Shown: in pieces, positions 8,518-16,251 of the stretch
Numbering within the stretch: the first letter of the stretch is position 1
How the letters are laid out: every line of letters begins with the position of its first letter
Assembly: GCA_019752925.1 (NCBI GenBank)
Contig: JAIELP010000006.1
Span: 1-64,000, forward strand
DNA: 64,000 bases
Direction: 5' to 3'
Source of the DNA: a bacterium
GTDB taxonomy: Bacteria; Bdellovibrionota; Bdellovibrionia; Bdellovibrionales; Bdellovibrionaceae
The notes under the pieces: model-generated
The model's input: only the letters and a program-made list of their open reading frames with translations
The model's database searches: none
What the model was told of the DNA's origin: nothing
Position numbers and translations under genes: made by a program

Positions 8518-9407
8518 TTGCATTTTTCAATCATAGCTTTTTTAGTCTTTTCTCTATATCGGGCTTTTAAATTCTTAATTTCAGTTTTCAGGTCAACGAT
8601 TATAGCACCCTTAACATGTAGGACTTCCTTATCAACAAAACCTGATGTCTTACCAATTTCTTTTTGCCTATCAATTGCAGCCTGAGCCGTTTTTATTTGT
8701 TCATTTAAATCACATACCGTTTCAGTAAGCCCTGTCGGCGAATCCTCATACTCAGCTGTTTTTTCTTCTAATTCAATTTTTTTAGCTTTTTCTAAAGCCA
8801 TATTTTTTATATCAGCTACCTGATCTTTTAATTTACACCAACCATTTTTAACATCATAAGTTGAACACTCTGTTTTTATTTTATCTGAGAAAAGATTCAT
8901 AGATGCTACTGCGTTTTGTAGGTCGTTTTCAGAAACAACTTGATTACCATAAGCTCTAGTTGCAAGTTCCGATGTGGCTTGAATAACTATCGAACCAATT
9001 TTAGCCTTATCTTCATCAGTAAAAAATGGTAACAGTACTTCAATAGTTTTCGGACAAAGTTGCTGCCAAATTGACAAATCTTTTCCGCCCGAGCGAATAC
9101 TACTTGTATCAATGCGCGGTTGAAAGCCATAGCTTATCAATTCTTTTATAAACTCATCTTTGCACCCAGAACTATTTGCAATAGCATATTGAAGCTCAAT
9201 CGTACTGTGTTCAACGGCCTCAGCCTTTGCCGACAGAAACCCAACCTTAAATGGCTCTTTTGCTTGTTTTAATATGGCTTTAAACTTTGCGATATCGTTT
9301 TCAGTAATTGCTTTTTTTAAGCCATCGTTTTCTGCACCTTCAAGTGCCGCTTGTGCAAGATCGCTTAAAAATATAAATAATAAAATAGCTAATAATTTTT
9401 TGAACAT
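8514..9407 (-). CDS. exported hypothetical protein
   Basis: A 297-residue protein with a clear signal peptide (MFKKLLAILLFIFLSDLAQA, cleavage after AQA). The mature part begins with helical segments that loosely resemble ankyrin-type repeats (residues about 28-140: a 'GLKKAITENDIAKFKAIL' unit and later helices). It contains several cysteines suited to periplasmic disulfides and ends in a long charged helix. It starts 2 bp after the stop of the XRE regulator gene, so the two form an operon. No catalytic motif is evident. A periplasmic partner controlled by its own repressor is a possibility. Confidence 0.65.
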   Translation of the reverse strand: MFKKLLAILLFIFLSDLAQAALEGAENDGLKKAITENDIAKFKAILKQAKEPFKVGFLSAKAEAVEHSTIELQYAIANSSGCKDEFIKELISYGFQPRIDTSSIRSGGKDLSIWQQLCPKTIEVLLPFFTDEDKAKIGSIVIQATSELATRAYGNQVVSENDLQNAVASMNLFSDKIKTECSTYDVKNGWCKLKDQVADIKNMALEKAKKIELEEKTAEYEDSPTGLTETVCDLNEQIKTAQAAIDRQKEIGKTSGFVDKEVLHVKGAIIVDLKTEIKNLKARYREKTKKAMIEKCN

Positions 9408-9409
9408 AA

Positions 9410-9703
9410 TTAAGGTTTCCTTTTTTCAATACGGTGTAACGTTACACGAACATCCCCAGTAAATATCTCTTTTAAAATTTCTTCGCTTGTGGCCTCAAAG
9501 GGATCTGATTCACCAAAGGCCATTTCATGCAAAGGCACCTCTAAGACCGCACAGACACGCTTTAATTGATCTAGCTGGGGGTTTGCGCCAGTCGTCCAAG
9601 AGTGAAGATTGGTTTTAGGAACCTTCGATTTGCGTGATAGCTCAGTTAAGGTCATATTGTTTTGTTTTAATAGTTTGTTTAAATTATCTTTTAAAGTTTT
9701 CAT
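9410..9703 (-). CDS. XRE-family (Cro/CI-type) transcriptional regulator
   Basis: A 97-residue protein. Residues 4-60 form a HTH_3 domain (MTLTELSRKSKVPKTNLHSW is the helix-turn-helix core, followed by LDQLKRVCAVLEVPLHEMAFG). A short conserved C-terminal tail ends in GDVRVTLHRIEKRK. This compact type is common as a phage or element repressor and also occurs as chromosomal regulators in Bdellovibrio-like genomes. It is the first gene of a two-gene leftward operon with an exported protein. An imperfect palindrome lies 31 bp upstream of the start and could be its own operator. Confidence 0.8.
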   Translation of the reverse strand: MKTLKDNLNKLLKQNNMTLTELSRKSKVPKTNLHSWTTGANPQLDQLKRVCAVLEVPLHEMAFGESDPFEATSEEILKEIFTGDVRVTLHRIEKRKP

Positions 9704-9733
9704 CGCTCTAGTATTTTTGACCTGAATGATAAA

Positions 9734-9749
9734 AATGCGTATGCGTATT
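9734..9749. promoter_or_regulatory. possible operator of the XRE regulator
   Basis: AATGCGTATGCGTATT is an imperfect palindrome (12 of 16 positions symmetric) that also reads as a tandem TGCGTA repeat. It lies 31 bp upstream of the start of the XRE gene, where an autoregulatory site is expected. Binding is inferred from position and symmetry only. Confidence 0.35.
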
Positions 9750-9907
9750 CTGATAGCAGAACAACATATTCCTGATCACGAACGCTAATTTGAATTAAAA
9801 ATCGAAAAAACACGAAAAGCCTCTTTCTGTAAAGTAGAAAAAAATAGAGGGCTCTGTTTGATATTCCGAACGCTTTGATTTTTGAAATTAAGGTGTGTTC
9901 AATTATT

Positions 9908-9952
9908 TTTGGTAGCTGTTTGGTAGCTTTTTTTCTTCAAAAACTATCAAAA
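9908..9952. repeat. tandem and inverted TTTGGTAGCT-like repeats, candidate attR and integrase arm sites
   Basis: TTTGGTAGCT occurs twice in tandem (9909-9918 and 9920-9929). It is followed by AAAAACTATCAAA (9939-9951), which is nearly its reverse complement extended by a T run. The last part, 9938-9952, is the exact 15-bp match to 12-26. Clustered direct repeats beside a crossover sequence are typical arm-type sites of tyrosine integrases. The site sits just outside the last gene of the element. A weak hairpin function is an alternative. Confidence 0.35.
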
Positions 9953-10115
9953 TGCTTAATAATTGGTAACAACGGCAGGGGAGGCATTTACTGTTTTAAG
10001 TGTTTGAAATTGTTTTGTTTTTTGTTATTCTTTGTTAAGAAGTTTGAAGGATATTTAGATGGGCTAAACTCTCCCTCACTTTCCGCCATTTAGTACTTAG
10101 CTCGCTCCTAACATC

Positions 10116-12083
10116 TCAGTCTTCAAAAGACGCAATCTTAACATCTAAACTACGACCGTGTTTGATAACCACAGAAGTTGTAATAACTGATAAATCTTTT
10201 AATTGAAAAGCCGCACCCTCTTTAGCGTCCGGCAAATTTTTAACAATCATTGATGATTTTAATTTATCGCCCACCTTAGATTCAGCCTCTAGTAACCTTG
10301 CCACATCCACAAAAATATTACTGTCAGAAGTTTGCTCCCAGCTCGGAACATCGCGGCCTTCAAAATGTTGCCATGAAGGCTTAATGGCTCCCGCATCGAT
10401 GGCGGCGCGAATTCGTAAATTATTTGGAAAGGTGTCGCCTAGTTTTGTGCGGTTTTCTATTAAGTGGGTTTTGAGTTTGGCGTCTAAATCGCGTATCGAT
10501 TTAATAATTAGATCAAAACTGTTTTTAAATTCTTCCAAATCAAAGAAAAAAGTAATTGAATCGCCTTCGGTTTGAATAACTTCGCCGCCGCGCTCGGTAA
10601 TTAAAGTGTAAAACTTAGAAATAATTTCAACTACGTAAGCGCCGCCAGCACCATTGGCTGAGCCAAAAGCATAAAGAGATTCGCTGCTTTTAAGATCGAT
10701 AGTGGCCATAACACAGGAAACTTTTTCGGGTAATTTGGCGCGTTGGTGGTATTTAGAAAGTGGGGCTTTACGAATGAATAATTCTTGCTTGCGGTAGTCG
10801 TGCACGACCACTGCGGCTAGGGCTAATAATAAAAATGAAGCCACTATTCTGTGGTCTTGATAATTGGCGTTAGCGTGCCAGATGACTGCACCGATTATAA
10901 ATAATGAAATCCAAGAAAGATGTAATTTTAAAACACGCTCTGAATCCACAAGTTCGCGTCGGTGATGTGAGCTCACTAATCGGGCCTGACTGAAACAGAT
11001 GAAGGCAGCAATTAAATAGGTGTAAGGTGTATATCTTGAAATTTTCCAGATGTAGCTGAACACTTGATTTGAAGAAAAATCAGTTAGGAAAATAGCCCAA
11101 GGTAAAGCAAAAGCAATTATAAAAAACCAGAGTGCTGCTTTTGATCTGATACGCGAAATCGAAACACCCAGCCACAAAATAACGAGGACTTCATAACAGG
11201 TGCACACAAAGCTCAGCTTGTACCATTTTAAAAAACCTAAGTAATCCGGCACGAAGGCAAGGCTGGAGCCTTGCAAGTAGGCCTGTAACAGACCAAAAGC
11301 CGCAAAGGCCGCTAATTCCTGCTTGCGTACACCGCAGAGCCAAAGCGCTAAAAAGAAAATACCCAGAGCAAAGTTAAAACCAAGAGCCGCGCTGATAGAA
11401 ATATAATACTCAAACTCAATGTTATTCTGATAATCAGCATATTCTTTGTCGGTTCCAAAACCGCCTAAGTGAAGAGTGTCGGGGTAAAACTCCTGCATGT
11501 CGTTTTTAATTCTAACGGCCAGCTTAAAACCCTTGGTTTTTTGTTCTAAGATTTTTTCTAAATTTAAAAAAACCATCCGGCGCATATGTTCGCGTCCACC
11601 TTGTAATATAAGGGTGGAGTCTATATACACTTCCCACTGGGTGCTGTAAAAATTGCCGATTAAAAAATGATAGGCTTTTTTATTGAGAGCTTTCTGAACA
11701 TCTTCTCCGGGAACTTCCACGCCTATCCAGTAGGTTTTATCTTGTAGGCTTTCTAGATTGTTGGAGTGTATGAGCATTTGGCGCAATTGCTTTTTAGACC
11801 AAAGAATTTGTTCAGACTCTTGAAGTTTATCGTCGCCCAAGTCTTCATAAGAAACATAATACGAAGCTTGATTGACCGGAATTTCCCATTGCGGATATTT
11901 GGCATTGAATTCAGCTAAAAAAGCGGGGAAAAGCCCTTGAATTAACAAAATCACAACCGCCAATATGGGGGTTCCGACTGCTAGGGCGCCAAACCAAAAT
12001 CCACGGCGGGTCGAAATATCGATATTTTTTTTAGAAAGCCGGGACATCAGTTTGCAGATAAAAAAATCTAATTTTGAAAGCAT
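10116..12083 (-). CDS. 7TM receptor-type membrane protein with class III nucleotide cyclase domain
   Basis: A 655-residue inner-membrane protein. One TM helix (about residues 28-50) leads to a periplasmic sensor region of about 180 residues, followed by seven TM helices (about 228-430, a 7TMR-DISM-like layout) and a cytoplasmic class III cyclase domain (about 450-640). The two metal-binding aspartates are visible in TIDLKSS and TEGDS. The usual transition-state segment N-x3-R of the VN(L/T)AARLE motif is altered to VDVARLLE, so the asparagine is lost, and activity or substrate may be unusual. It probably signals through cAMP or cGMP in response to an envelope signal. The gene stands alone, leftward. 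Confidence 0.8.
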   Translation of the reverse strand: MLSKLDFFICKLMSRLSKKNIDISTRRGFWFGALAVGTPILAVVILLIQGLFPAFLAEFNAKYPQWEIPVNQASYYVSYEDLGDDKLQESEQILWSKKQLRQMLIHSNNLESLQDKTYWIGVEVPGEDVQKALNKKAYHFLIGNFYSTQWEVYIDSTLILQGGREHMRRMVFLNLEKILEQKTKGFKLAVRIKNDMQEFYPDTLHLGGFGTDKEYADYQNNIEFEYYISISAALGFNFALGIFFLALWLCGVRKQELAAFAAFGLLQAYLQGSSLAFVPDYLGFLKWYKLSFVCTCYEVLVILWLGVSISRIRSKAALWFFIIAFALPWAIFLTDFSSNQVFSYIWKISRYTPYTYLIAAFICFSQARLVSSHHRRELVDSERVLKLHLSWISLFIIGAVIWHANANYQDHRIVASFLLLALAAVVVHDYRKQELFIRKAPLSKYHQRAKLPEKVSCVMATIDLKSSESLYAFGSANGAGGAYVVEIISKFYTLITERGGEVIQTEGDSITFFFDLEEFKNSFDLIIKSIRDLDAKLKTHLIENRTKLGDTFPNNLRIRAAIDAGAIKPSWQHFEGRDVPSWEQTSDSNIFVDVARLLEAESKVGDKLKSSMIVKNLPDAKEGAAFQLKDLSVITTSVVIKHGRSLDVKIASFED

Positions 12084-12129
12084 GATTTAGTCTGTTCAAT
12101 TAAGGGACGAGAGTCAAAAAATACTTACA

Positions 12130-12885
12130 TTATAACAAGATTAACTCTTTTATTTTTTCTGCGTCTAGCTCCGGTTGATTGATGCTGTGTGGACTCAACC
12201 AACGAACCTCAGCTTTTTTATTTTTAATGGCAAACATACCGCACATAGATGATAATAATGTATCTTCATTTATGTAAGCAGATTCCCTTAGTGGAGTGTA
12301 GTTTATTTTAAATGCGTAAACAGGAATAGAATATTCTTGTGCAATTTCAAATGCGCCTTTTTTCCAAAGAATGTTTTCATCTAAACTGGTTGTGCCGGAA
12401 GGAAAAATGGCAAGATGTCGATTTGACTTTTGTAAAACACGTCCTATTTGTTTGCGTAAAGCAGAACGATCACTTTTGTCGTCGCGGTTTACGAAGAGCG
12501 TTCCCACTCGCCGCGCAGCAGGCCCGATAATAGGCCAGTGCTTTACTTCAGATTTAGATAAAAAAATTATTTCGGGATGAACGGCCATTAATAAAACAAT
12601 ATCTAAAAAACTAATGTGATTTCCTACACAGATATATGATTTATTTTGTGTTGGGGGTATTCCATATGAAGTTACGTGATAGCCAAGATAATTTAAAAGC
12701 CGTAAGCCCCACTGTTTTTTGAGCTCTGTTATTTGACGTGGATAAAGATAACTTTTTACTAAATATTTTAAAGTAATTGCAAAAAGATAGAGAGATTTCA
12801 AAAAATAATAAATCTGCTTCACATCCATAGTATTAAGTAATGCTAAAACTTTATCAACAACGGCCTGAGCACTAATTTTTAGCAA
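12130..12885 (-). CDS. plsC: 1-acyl-sn-glycerol-3-phosphate acyltransferase (PlsC-like)
   Basis: This PlsC-family acyltransferase adds the second acyl chain to lysophosphatidic acid at the membrane. The catalytic box NHISFLD (NHx4D) is present, followed by the FVNRDD segment and IFPSGTTS, which replaces the common PEGTR/EGTTS block. A hydrophobic N-terminal helix anchors it. The start is uncertain: the open frame begins with a TTG at 12885 giving 251 residues; an ATG at 12828 would give 232. Neither has a clear ribosome site. It lies alone between the cyclase gene and the divergent S1/P1 nuclease. Confidence 0.8.
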   Translation of the reverse strand: MLKISAQAVVDKVLALLNTMDVKQIYYFLKSLYLFAITLKYLVKSYLYPRQITELKKQWGLRLLNYLGYHVTSYGIPPTQNKSYICVGNHISFLDIVLLMAVHPEIIFLSKSEVKHWPIIGPAARRVGTLFVNRDDKSDRSALRKQIGRVLQKSNRHLAIFPSGTTSLDENILWKKGAFEIAQEYSIPVYAFKINYTPLRESAYINEDTLLSSMCGMFAIKNKKAEVRWLSPHSINQPELDAEKIKELILL

Positions 12886-13025
12886 TCAAGCTATAGATAT
12901 TGGTTTTAAACTATTGTAGTGGCTTTAATTGTTAAGCTTTGGTTTTGACGCCACAGAGTTAAATCATTTAAGTTGCATTCCCCGCAATTTATTATTCTCA
13001 TTAGGTATATCAAGAGGGGGTATGC

Positions 13026-13940
13026 ATGAAGCATTTCTTGATGATCTGTGTTTTGACGTTAACGTCTTTACAGGCTTGGAGCTGGGGTTCGTTGGCCCAC
13101 AAAGCGTCGGCCAAAATTGCGTGGAATTATTTAGATAAAAATACGCAAGCTAAGGTAACAGAAATTCTTCAGGGTGGAAGTATTTCCGAGGCATCTGTTT
13201 GGGCCGACTCTGCCAGAGCCAATGCTGAGTGGAAGTTTACTATCTGGTATCATTTCGAAAAAGCTCCCGACAACTACACGTACTTAGATAATTTAAAACG
13301 ACAAGATGACCGCACTCGTAAATTGGGCGGATTGCTAGAAGCACTATATGTAGCCGAAGACATCTTGAAAAATCCAAACTCTACAAAAATTGAACGTGAA
13401 AATGCTCTTAAGTTTGTAGTTCACTTTGTTGGCGACATTCACCAACCTCTTCATACGGGCCGCGTAGAAGATAATAGTGGAAATAAAATTCCGGTTAAGT
13501 GGTTGGGCTTAGATACCAATCTCCATAGTATATGGGATTCGCAGATGATTTACTTGGCTTACAAAGATCAGTTTACAGATTTAACAGCGGATCAATCACA
13601 AGTTTACGCCAATGCATTAATGGCTAAGTATAAAGATTTGCAGCCAACACCTGATATGTTTGTACGCTATGATGATTGGATGCATGAATCTATGGTTCCA
13701 CGTACAGATGCTTACACATTTAAAGACGAATCTGAGCAGGCGTATACGAGTCGCTTTATAGATGTTGTCGATAAACGCGTTTATTTAGCCGGACTAAGAA
13801 TAGCTTTTATGATGAATCGTCTGGTTCACGCTGAAAAACCAACCACACCAATTGAACAGTTACGCCGTTCAATTGTGGAAATCGTTGGGGATTTCACAGC
13901 ATTTGTTTCTTTAAAACCTAAATTCGTACAACAAAACTAA
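13026..13940 (+). CDS. exported S1/P1-family nuclease
   Basis: A 304-residue zinc-dependent single-strand nuclease. It has a signal peptide (residues 1-19) that leaves W20 as the mature N-terminus; this tryptophan is a zinc ligand in the family, followed by GSLAH with H25. Further metal ligands are visible in ASVWAD, WYHFEK, the DIHQPLHTG block and HSIWD. The length fits the family. The ATG is preceded by AGAGGGGG with 6-7 nt spacing. Periplasmic or secreted nucleic-acid breakdown suits a predatory life style. Its 3' end overlaps the convergent pgeF gene by 23 bp. Confidence 0.92.
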   Translation: MKHFLMICVLTLTSLQAWSWGSLAHKASAKIAWNYLDKNTQAKVTEILQGGSISEASVWADSARANAEWKFTIWYHFEKAPDNYTYLDNLKRQDDRTRKLGGLLEALYVAEDILKNPNSTKIERENALKFVVHFVGDIHQPLHTGRVEDNSGNKIPVKWLGLDTNLHSIWDSQMIYLAYKDQFTDLTADQSQVYANALMAKYKDLQPTPDMFVRYDDWMHESMVPRTDAYTFKDESEQAYTSRFIDVVDKRVYLAGLRIAFMMNRLVHAEKPTTPIEQLRRSIVEIVGDFTAFVSLKPKFVQQN

Positions 13941-14586
13941 AATTTCTTTGCTTAGTTTGATCGCGTCGGTGGGAATGATATTCCCTGTCGGTTTTGGTAT
14001 CGATACTTAATATTTCGATCTCGGGAAGTTTTTGGATAACGTGTTCTATTTGTGAAATAACAATTTTATCAAGGTTAATGTAAAATTTGTTATTACGGCT
14101 GTACATAAAGTGCGAAGGTTTAAGTCCATAATGGGCTTTGGCCAGTAAGTCATAGGTGTCTGCCTCAACCTCAAAACTACTTTGTAAGATATGCGGTCCG
14201 ATAAATATTTTAAAGTTTTTATCTGTACTACCGGTTGCGATTAATTGATTAAGCGATTTTTCAGTTATTTTATTTTCTACTCCGCGCCAACCGGCGTGTA
14301 TCGCCATAACGCGTGACGTTTGCAAACAGTATATCATTATAGGCATACAGTCGGCAGTTGCAATAACCAAGGCGTGATCCAGCTCAGCAGTATAGTGGGC
14401 GTCTGCTTCAGGTATTGCATCTGAGCTTTCAACAATAAAGTCAGAATGAGTTTGTTTTACGCGTTTAAAAGCATATTGAGAAAATTTATTTTGTAAGTCT
14501 TCAAGCGAAGCGCGCGCATTTCCAAAAAAAATTAAATACTCATCGGATTTAAAGCCGAAACCTAAATTATTTTGAAAGCTTGTCAT
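13918..14586 (-). CDS. pgeF: PgeF/YfiH-type multicopper-oxidase-fold purine nucleoside phosphorylase
   Basis: The 222-residue product matches the YfiH/LACC1 family (peptidoglycan editing factor, purine nucleoside phosphorylase fold). Conserved segments include KRVKQTHSD with the catalytic histidine, ATADCMPIM with the catalytic cysteine, and HAGWRGV. I choose the ATG at 14586; the open frame begins two codons earlier at a TTG. It is the last gene of the leftward rpsB-to-pgeF run and overlaps the end of rluD by 20 bp, an rluD-pgeF order also known in enterobacteria. Confidence 0.88.
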   Translation of the reverse strand: MTSFQNNLGFGFKSDEYLIFFGNARASLEDLQNKFSQYAFKRVKQTHSDFIVESSDAIPEADAHYTAELDHALVIATADCMPIMIYCLQTSRVMAIHAGWRGVENKITEKSLNQLIATGSTDKNFKIFIGPHILQSSFEVEADTYDLLAKAHYGLKPSHFMYSRNNKFYINLDKIVISQIEHVIQKLPEIEILSIDTKTDREYHSHRRDQTKQRNFSFVVRI

Positions 14587-15556
14587 GATCAAATCCGAAT
14601 TTAAGAAGAACTTCGTTATCTTCTTTGGGCCAAGGAACTTTAAACATTACGTTTTCATTGGTTCGCGGGTGAACAAATCCAAGCTCAGCTGCGTGAAGAT
14701 AAAAACGTTTTAAGCCGAGGTCTCTCATTTTTTTGATCGAGTATCCGTAGGTGAGATCGCCAACCAAAGGATGTGTAAGCTCATTCATATGAACACGTAT
14801 TTGGTGTGTTCTTCCGGTTTCGAGCTGTAATTTTACATAGGTCATTTTGGAATGGATTGCGAGTTTAGTAAAATGTGTAATAGCCCATTTTCCATATTCA
14901 AGATCTGCATTGGGGTCGGTGATGATTTTATGATTTTCGCGTATGGAGGCAAATCTTTTGCGGTCAACCGGGTGACGGGCTAAATAAGACTTGCAAATGC
15001 CATTTGGTTTAGGAAGCTGACCATCTAGAAGCGCGTAATAAATACGATGCATACTTTTATCTTTAAATTGAACTGAAAGTTTTTCGTGGGCAGAATCGTT
15101 TTTAGCAATAACCAATAGCCCGCTGGTTTCTTTATCTATTCGGTGAACAATTCCCGGGCGCATTTCGTTTTTCATTGAAAGATCTTTTGTGTGAAATAAC
15201 AGAGCATTCACCAAGGTGTCCTGTTGATGTCCGGCTGCGGGATGAACCACTAATCCGCTGGGCTTGTTAACAACGATAATATCTTGATCTTCAAAAACGA
15301 TATCCAGCTTATAATTGTAGGGAACTAAATCTGTTGGCGCTACTTCCGGAAGCTTAATTTCAATTTTGTCGTTTGCACAAACGGAATAAGAAGCTTTAAC
15401 GATTTTAGAATTTACCGTTACCAGATTTTTATCTATAAGATTTTTAGCGTAGTTGCGTGAAGACATCTCTTCAAGCCCTGATAAGTATTTATCAAGGCGC
15501 GTACCTTCATCATCGGAGGTAACAGTGAGCAATAAAAGGGTGGAACTAGTTTTCAA
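14567..15556 (-). CDS. rluD: 23S rRNA pseudouridine synthase of the RluD family
   Basis: A 329-residue enzyme with an N-terminal S4 RNA-binding domain (about residues 17-80, TRLDKYLSG) and an RsuA/RluA catalytic domain. The catalytic aspartate lies in HRIDKETSGLL; IVVNKPSGLVVHPA and GRTHQIRVHM are further family blocks. Members modify helix 69 of 23S rRNA in other bacteria. The start is a TTG at 15556 that overlaps the end of the preceding gene by 11 bp; a later TTG is possible. It is co-transcribed with the J-domain gene upstream and with pgeF downstream. Confidence 0.9.
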   Translation of the reverse strand: MKTSSTLLLLTVTSDDEGTRLDKYLSGLEEMSSRNYAKNLIDKNLVTVNSKIVKASYSVCANDKIEIKLPEVAPTDLVPYNYKLDIVFEDQDIIVVNKPSGLVVHPAAGHQQDTLVNALLFHTKDLSMKNEMRPGIVHRIDKETSGLLVIAKNDSAHEKLSVQFKDKSMHRIYYALLDGQLPKPNGICKSYLARHPVDRKRFASIRENHKIITDPNADLEYGKWAITHFTKLAIHSKMTYVKLQLETGRTHQIRVHMNELTHPLVGDLTYGYSIKKMRDLGLKRFYLHAAELGFVHPRTNENVMFKVPWPKEDNEVLLKFGFDHDKLSK

Positions 15557-16193
15557 TCTTTTTTCTGAATAGGCGCATATAAGAATCGGCTACAATTTTA
15601 TCTTTAAGTCCAAGAGCCTTAGCAATTTGAACTACATAGCCCCGCACAAAAACTTCCACTGGTAAATTAGCAGGATCCATTTCTTCAAGGGCAGCTATAT
15701 ACCAAGGATTGATTTTAGTAATATCAGTTAACTCATCAAAAGAAAGATCACGGTATTCGCGTACTTTTTTAAGATCAGCGCCGTTCCATTCTTTTTTATT
15801 AGCGATTTCATTTTCGAATTCTAAATCTTTAGCTGGGGCGTGAGATGACTGAGGAGCTTGTGTAGTAATTGTCGGAGGGTTAGCTCTTTCAAAAAGATTA
15901 GCACTTGCAGTTTTAATAGCTTCGACGCTCAAGTCGTCTTCAGCAAAAGTGTTAGCTAACATTCTTTTTTCGTAAATATTACGATAAGTATTATTGCTCA
16001 GCACTTCATAGGCCTCTTCTACCAAAGTTCTTAATGCGCTGGCTTCATCTGAACTGAAAACTGAATGCAAAGCCTTGTTTTCGGCCGAGTAAGTCATTTT
16101 AGCTTTTTCGTAAGCAGCATAAATTTCTTGCTGTGTTGCGTTTTCGGTAAGATCTAAGATTTCGTAGTAGTTGTGTCTATTTTCTGTGTTCAT
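15546..16193 (-). CDS. degenerate J-domain fused to RodZ-type helix-turn-helix
   Basis: A 215-residue protein of two modules. Residues 8-80 have the helical pattern of a J-domain (HNYYEILDLTENATQQEIYAAYEKAK ... LVEEAYEVLSNNTYRNIYEKR), but the HPD tripeptide between helices II and III is absent (YSAENKAL is in its place), so DnaK stimulation is unlikely. After an acidic/proline linker, residues 140-210 form a HTH_25 domain of the RodZ/CvfA type (LKKVREYRDLSFDELTDITKINPWYIAALE, then VFVRGYVVQIAKALGL). There is no TM helix. Its role is unknown; DNA binding or assembly of a cytoskeletal or regulatory complex is possible. Confidence 0.8.
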   Translation of the reverse strand: MNTENRHNYYEILDLTENATQQEIYAAYEKAKMTYSAENKALHSVFSSDEASALRTLVEEAYEVLSNNTYRNIYEKRMLANTFAEDDLSVEAIKTASANLFERANPPTITTQAPQSSHAPAKDLEFENEIANKKEWNGADLKKVREYRDLSFDELTDITKINPWYIAALEEMDPANLPVEVFVRGYVVQIAKALGLKDKIVADSYMRLFRKKIEN

Positions 16194-16251
16194 CTTAATT
16201 CAATGTTAAGATGCATTTTGCAACAGAAGCAACTTAATAGTGAAAATTTGC

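Larger units (their letters stand above)
9704..10115. other. 412-bp intergenic region at the right end of the element
   Basis: No convincing gene lies here. The region holds the possible operator at 9734-9749, tandem TTTGGTAGCT units at 9908-9930, the candidate attR repeat at 9938-9952, and an otherwise featureless stretch to the end of the cyclase gene. A 72-residue rightward frame (9875-10093) has no ribosome site and poor composition and is not called. No tRNA gene is recognisable. Confidence 0.5.

Noticed and set aside
10061-10088. CTCCCTCACTTTCCGCCA resembles the 3' end of a tRNA-Ser (acceptor and CCA)
   Set aside because: No T-loop consensus, no matching 5' acceptor strand and no anticodon arm upstream; not a tRNA or a clear remnant.
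9875-10093. 72-residue plus-strand ORF
   Set aside because: No ribosome site, Cys/Phe-rich composition unlike a gene here, and it spans the candidate att region.
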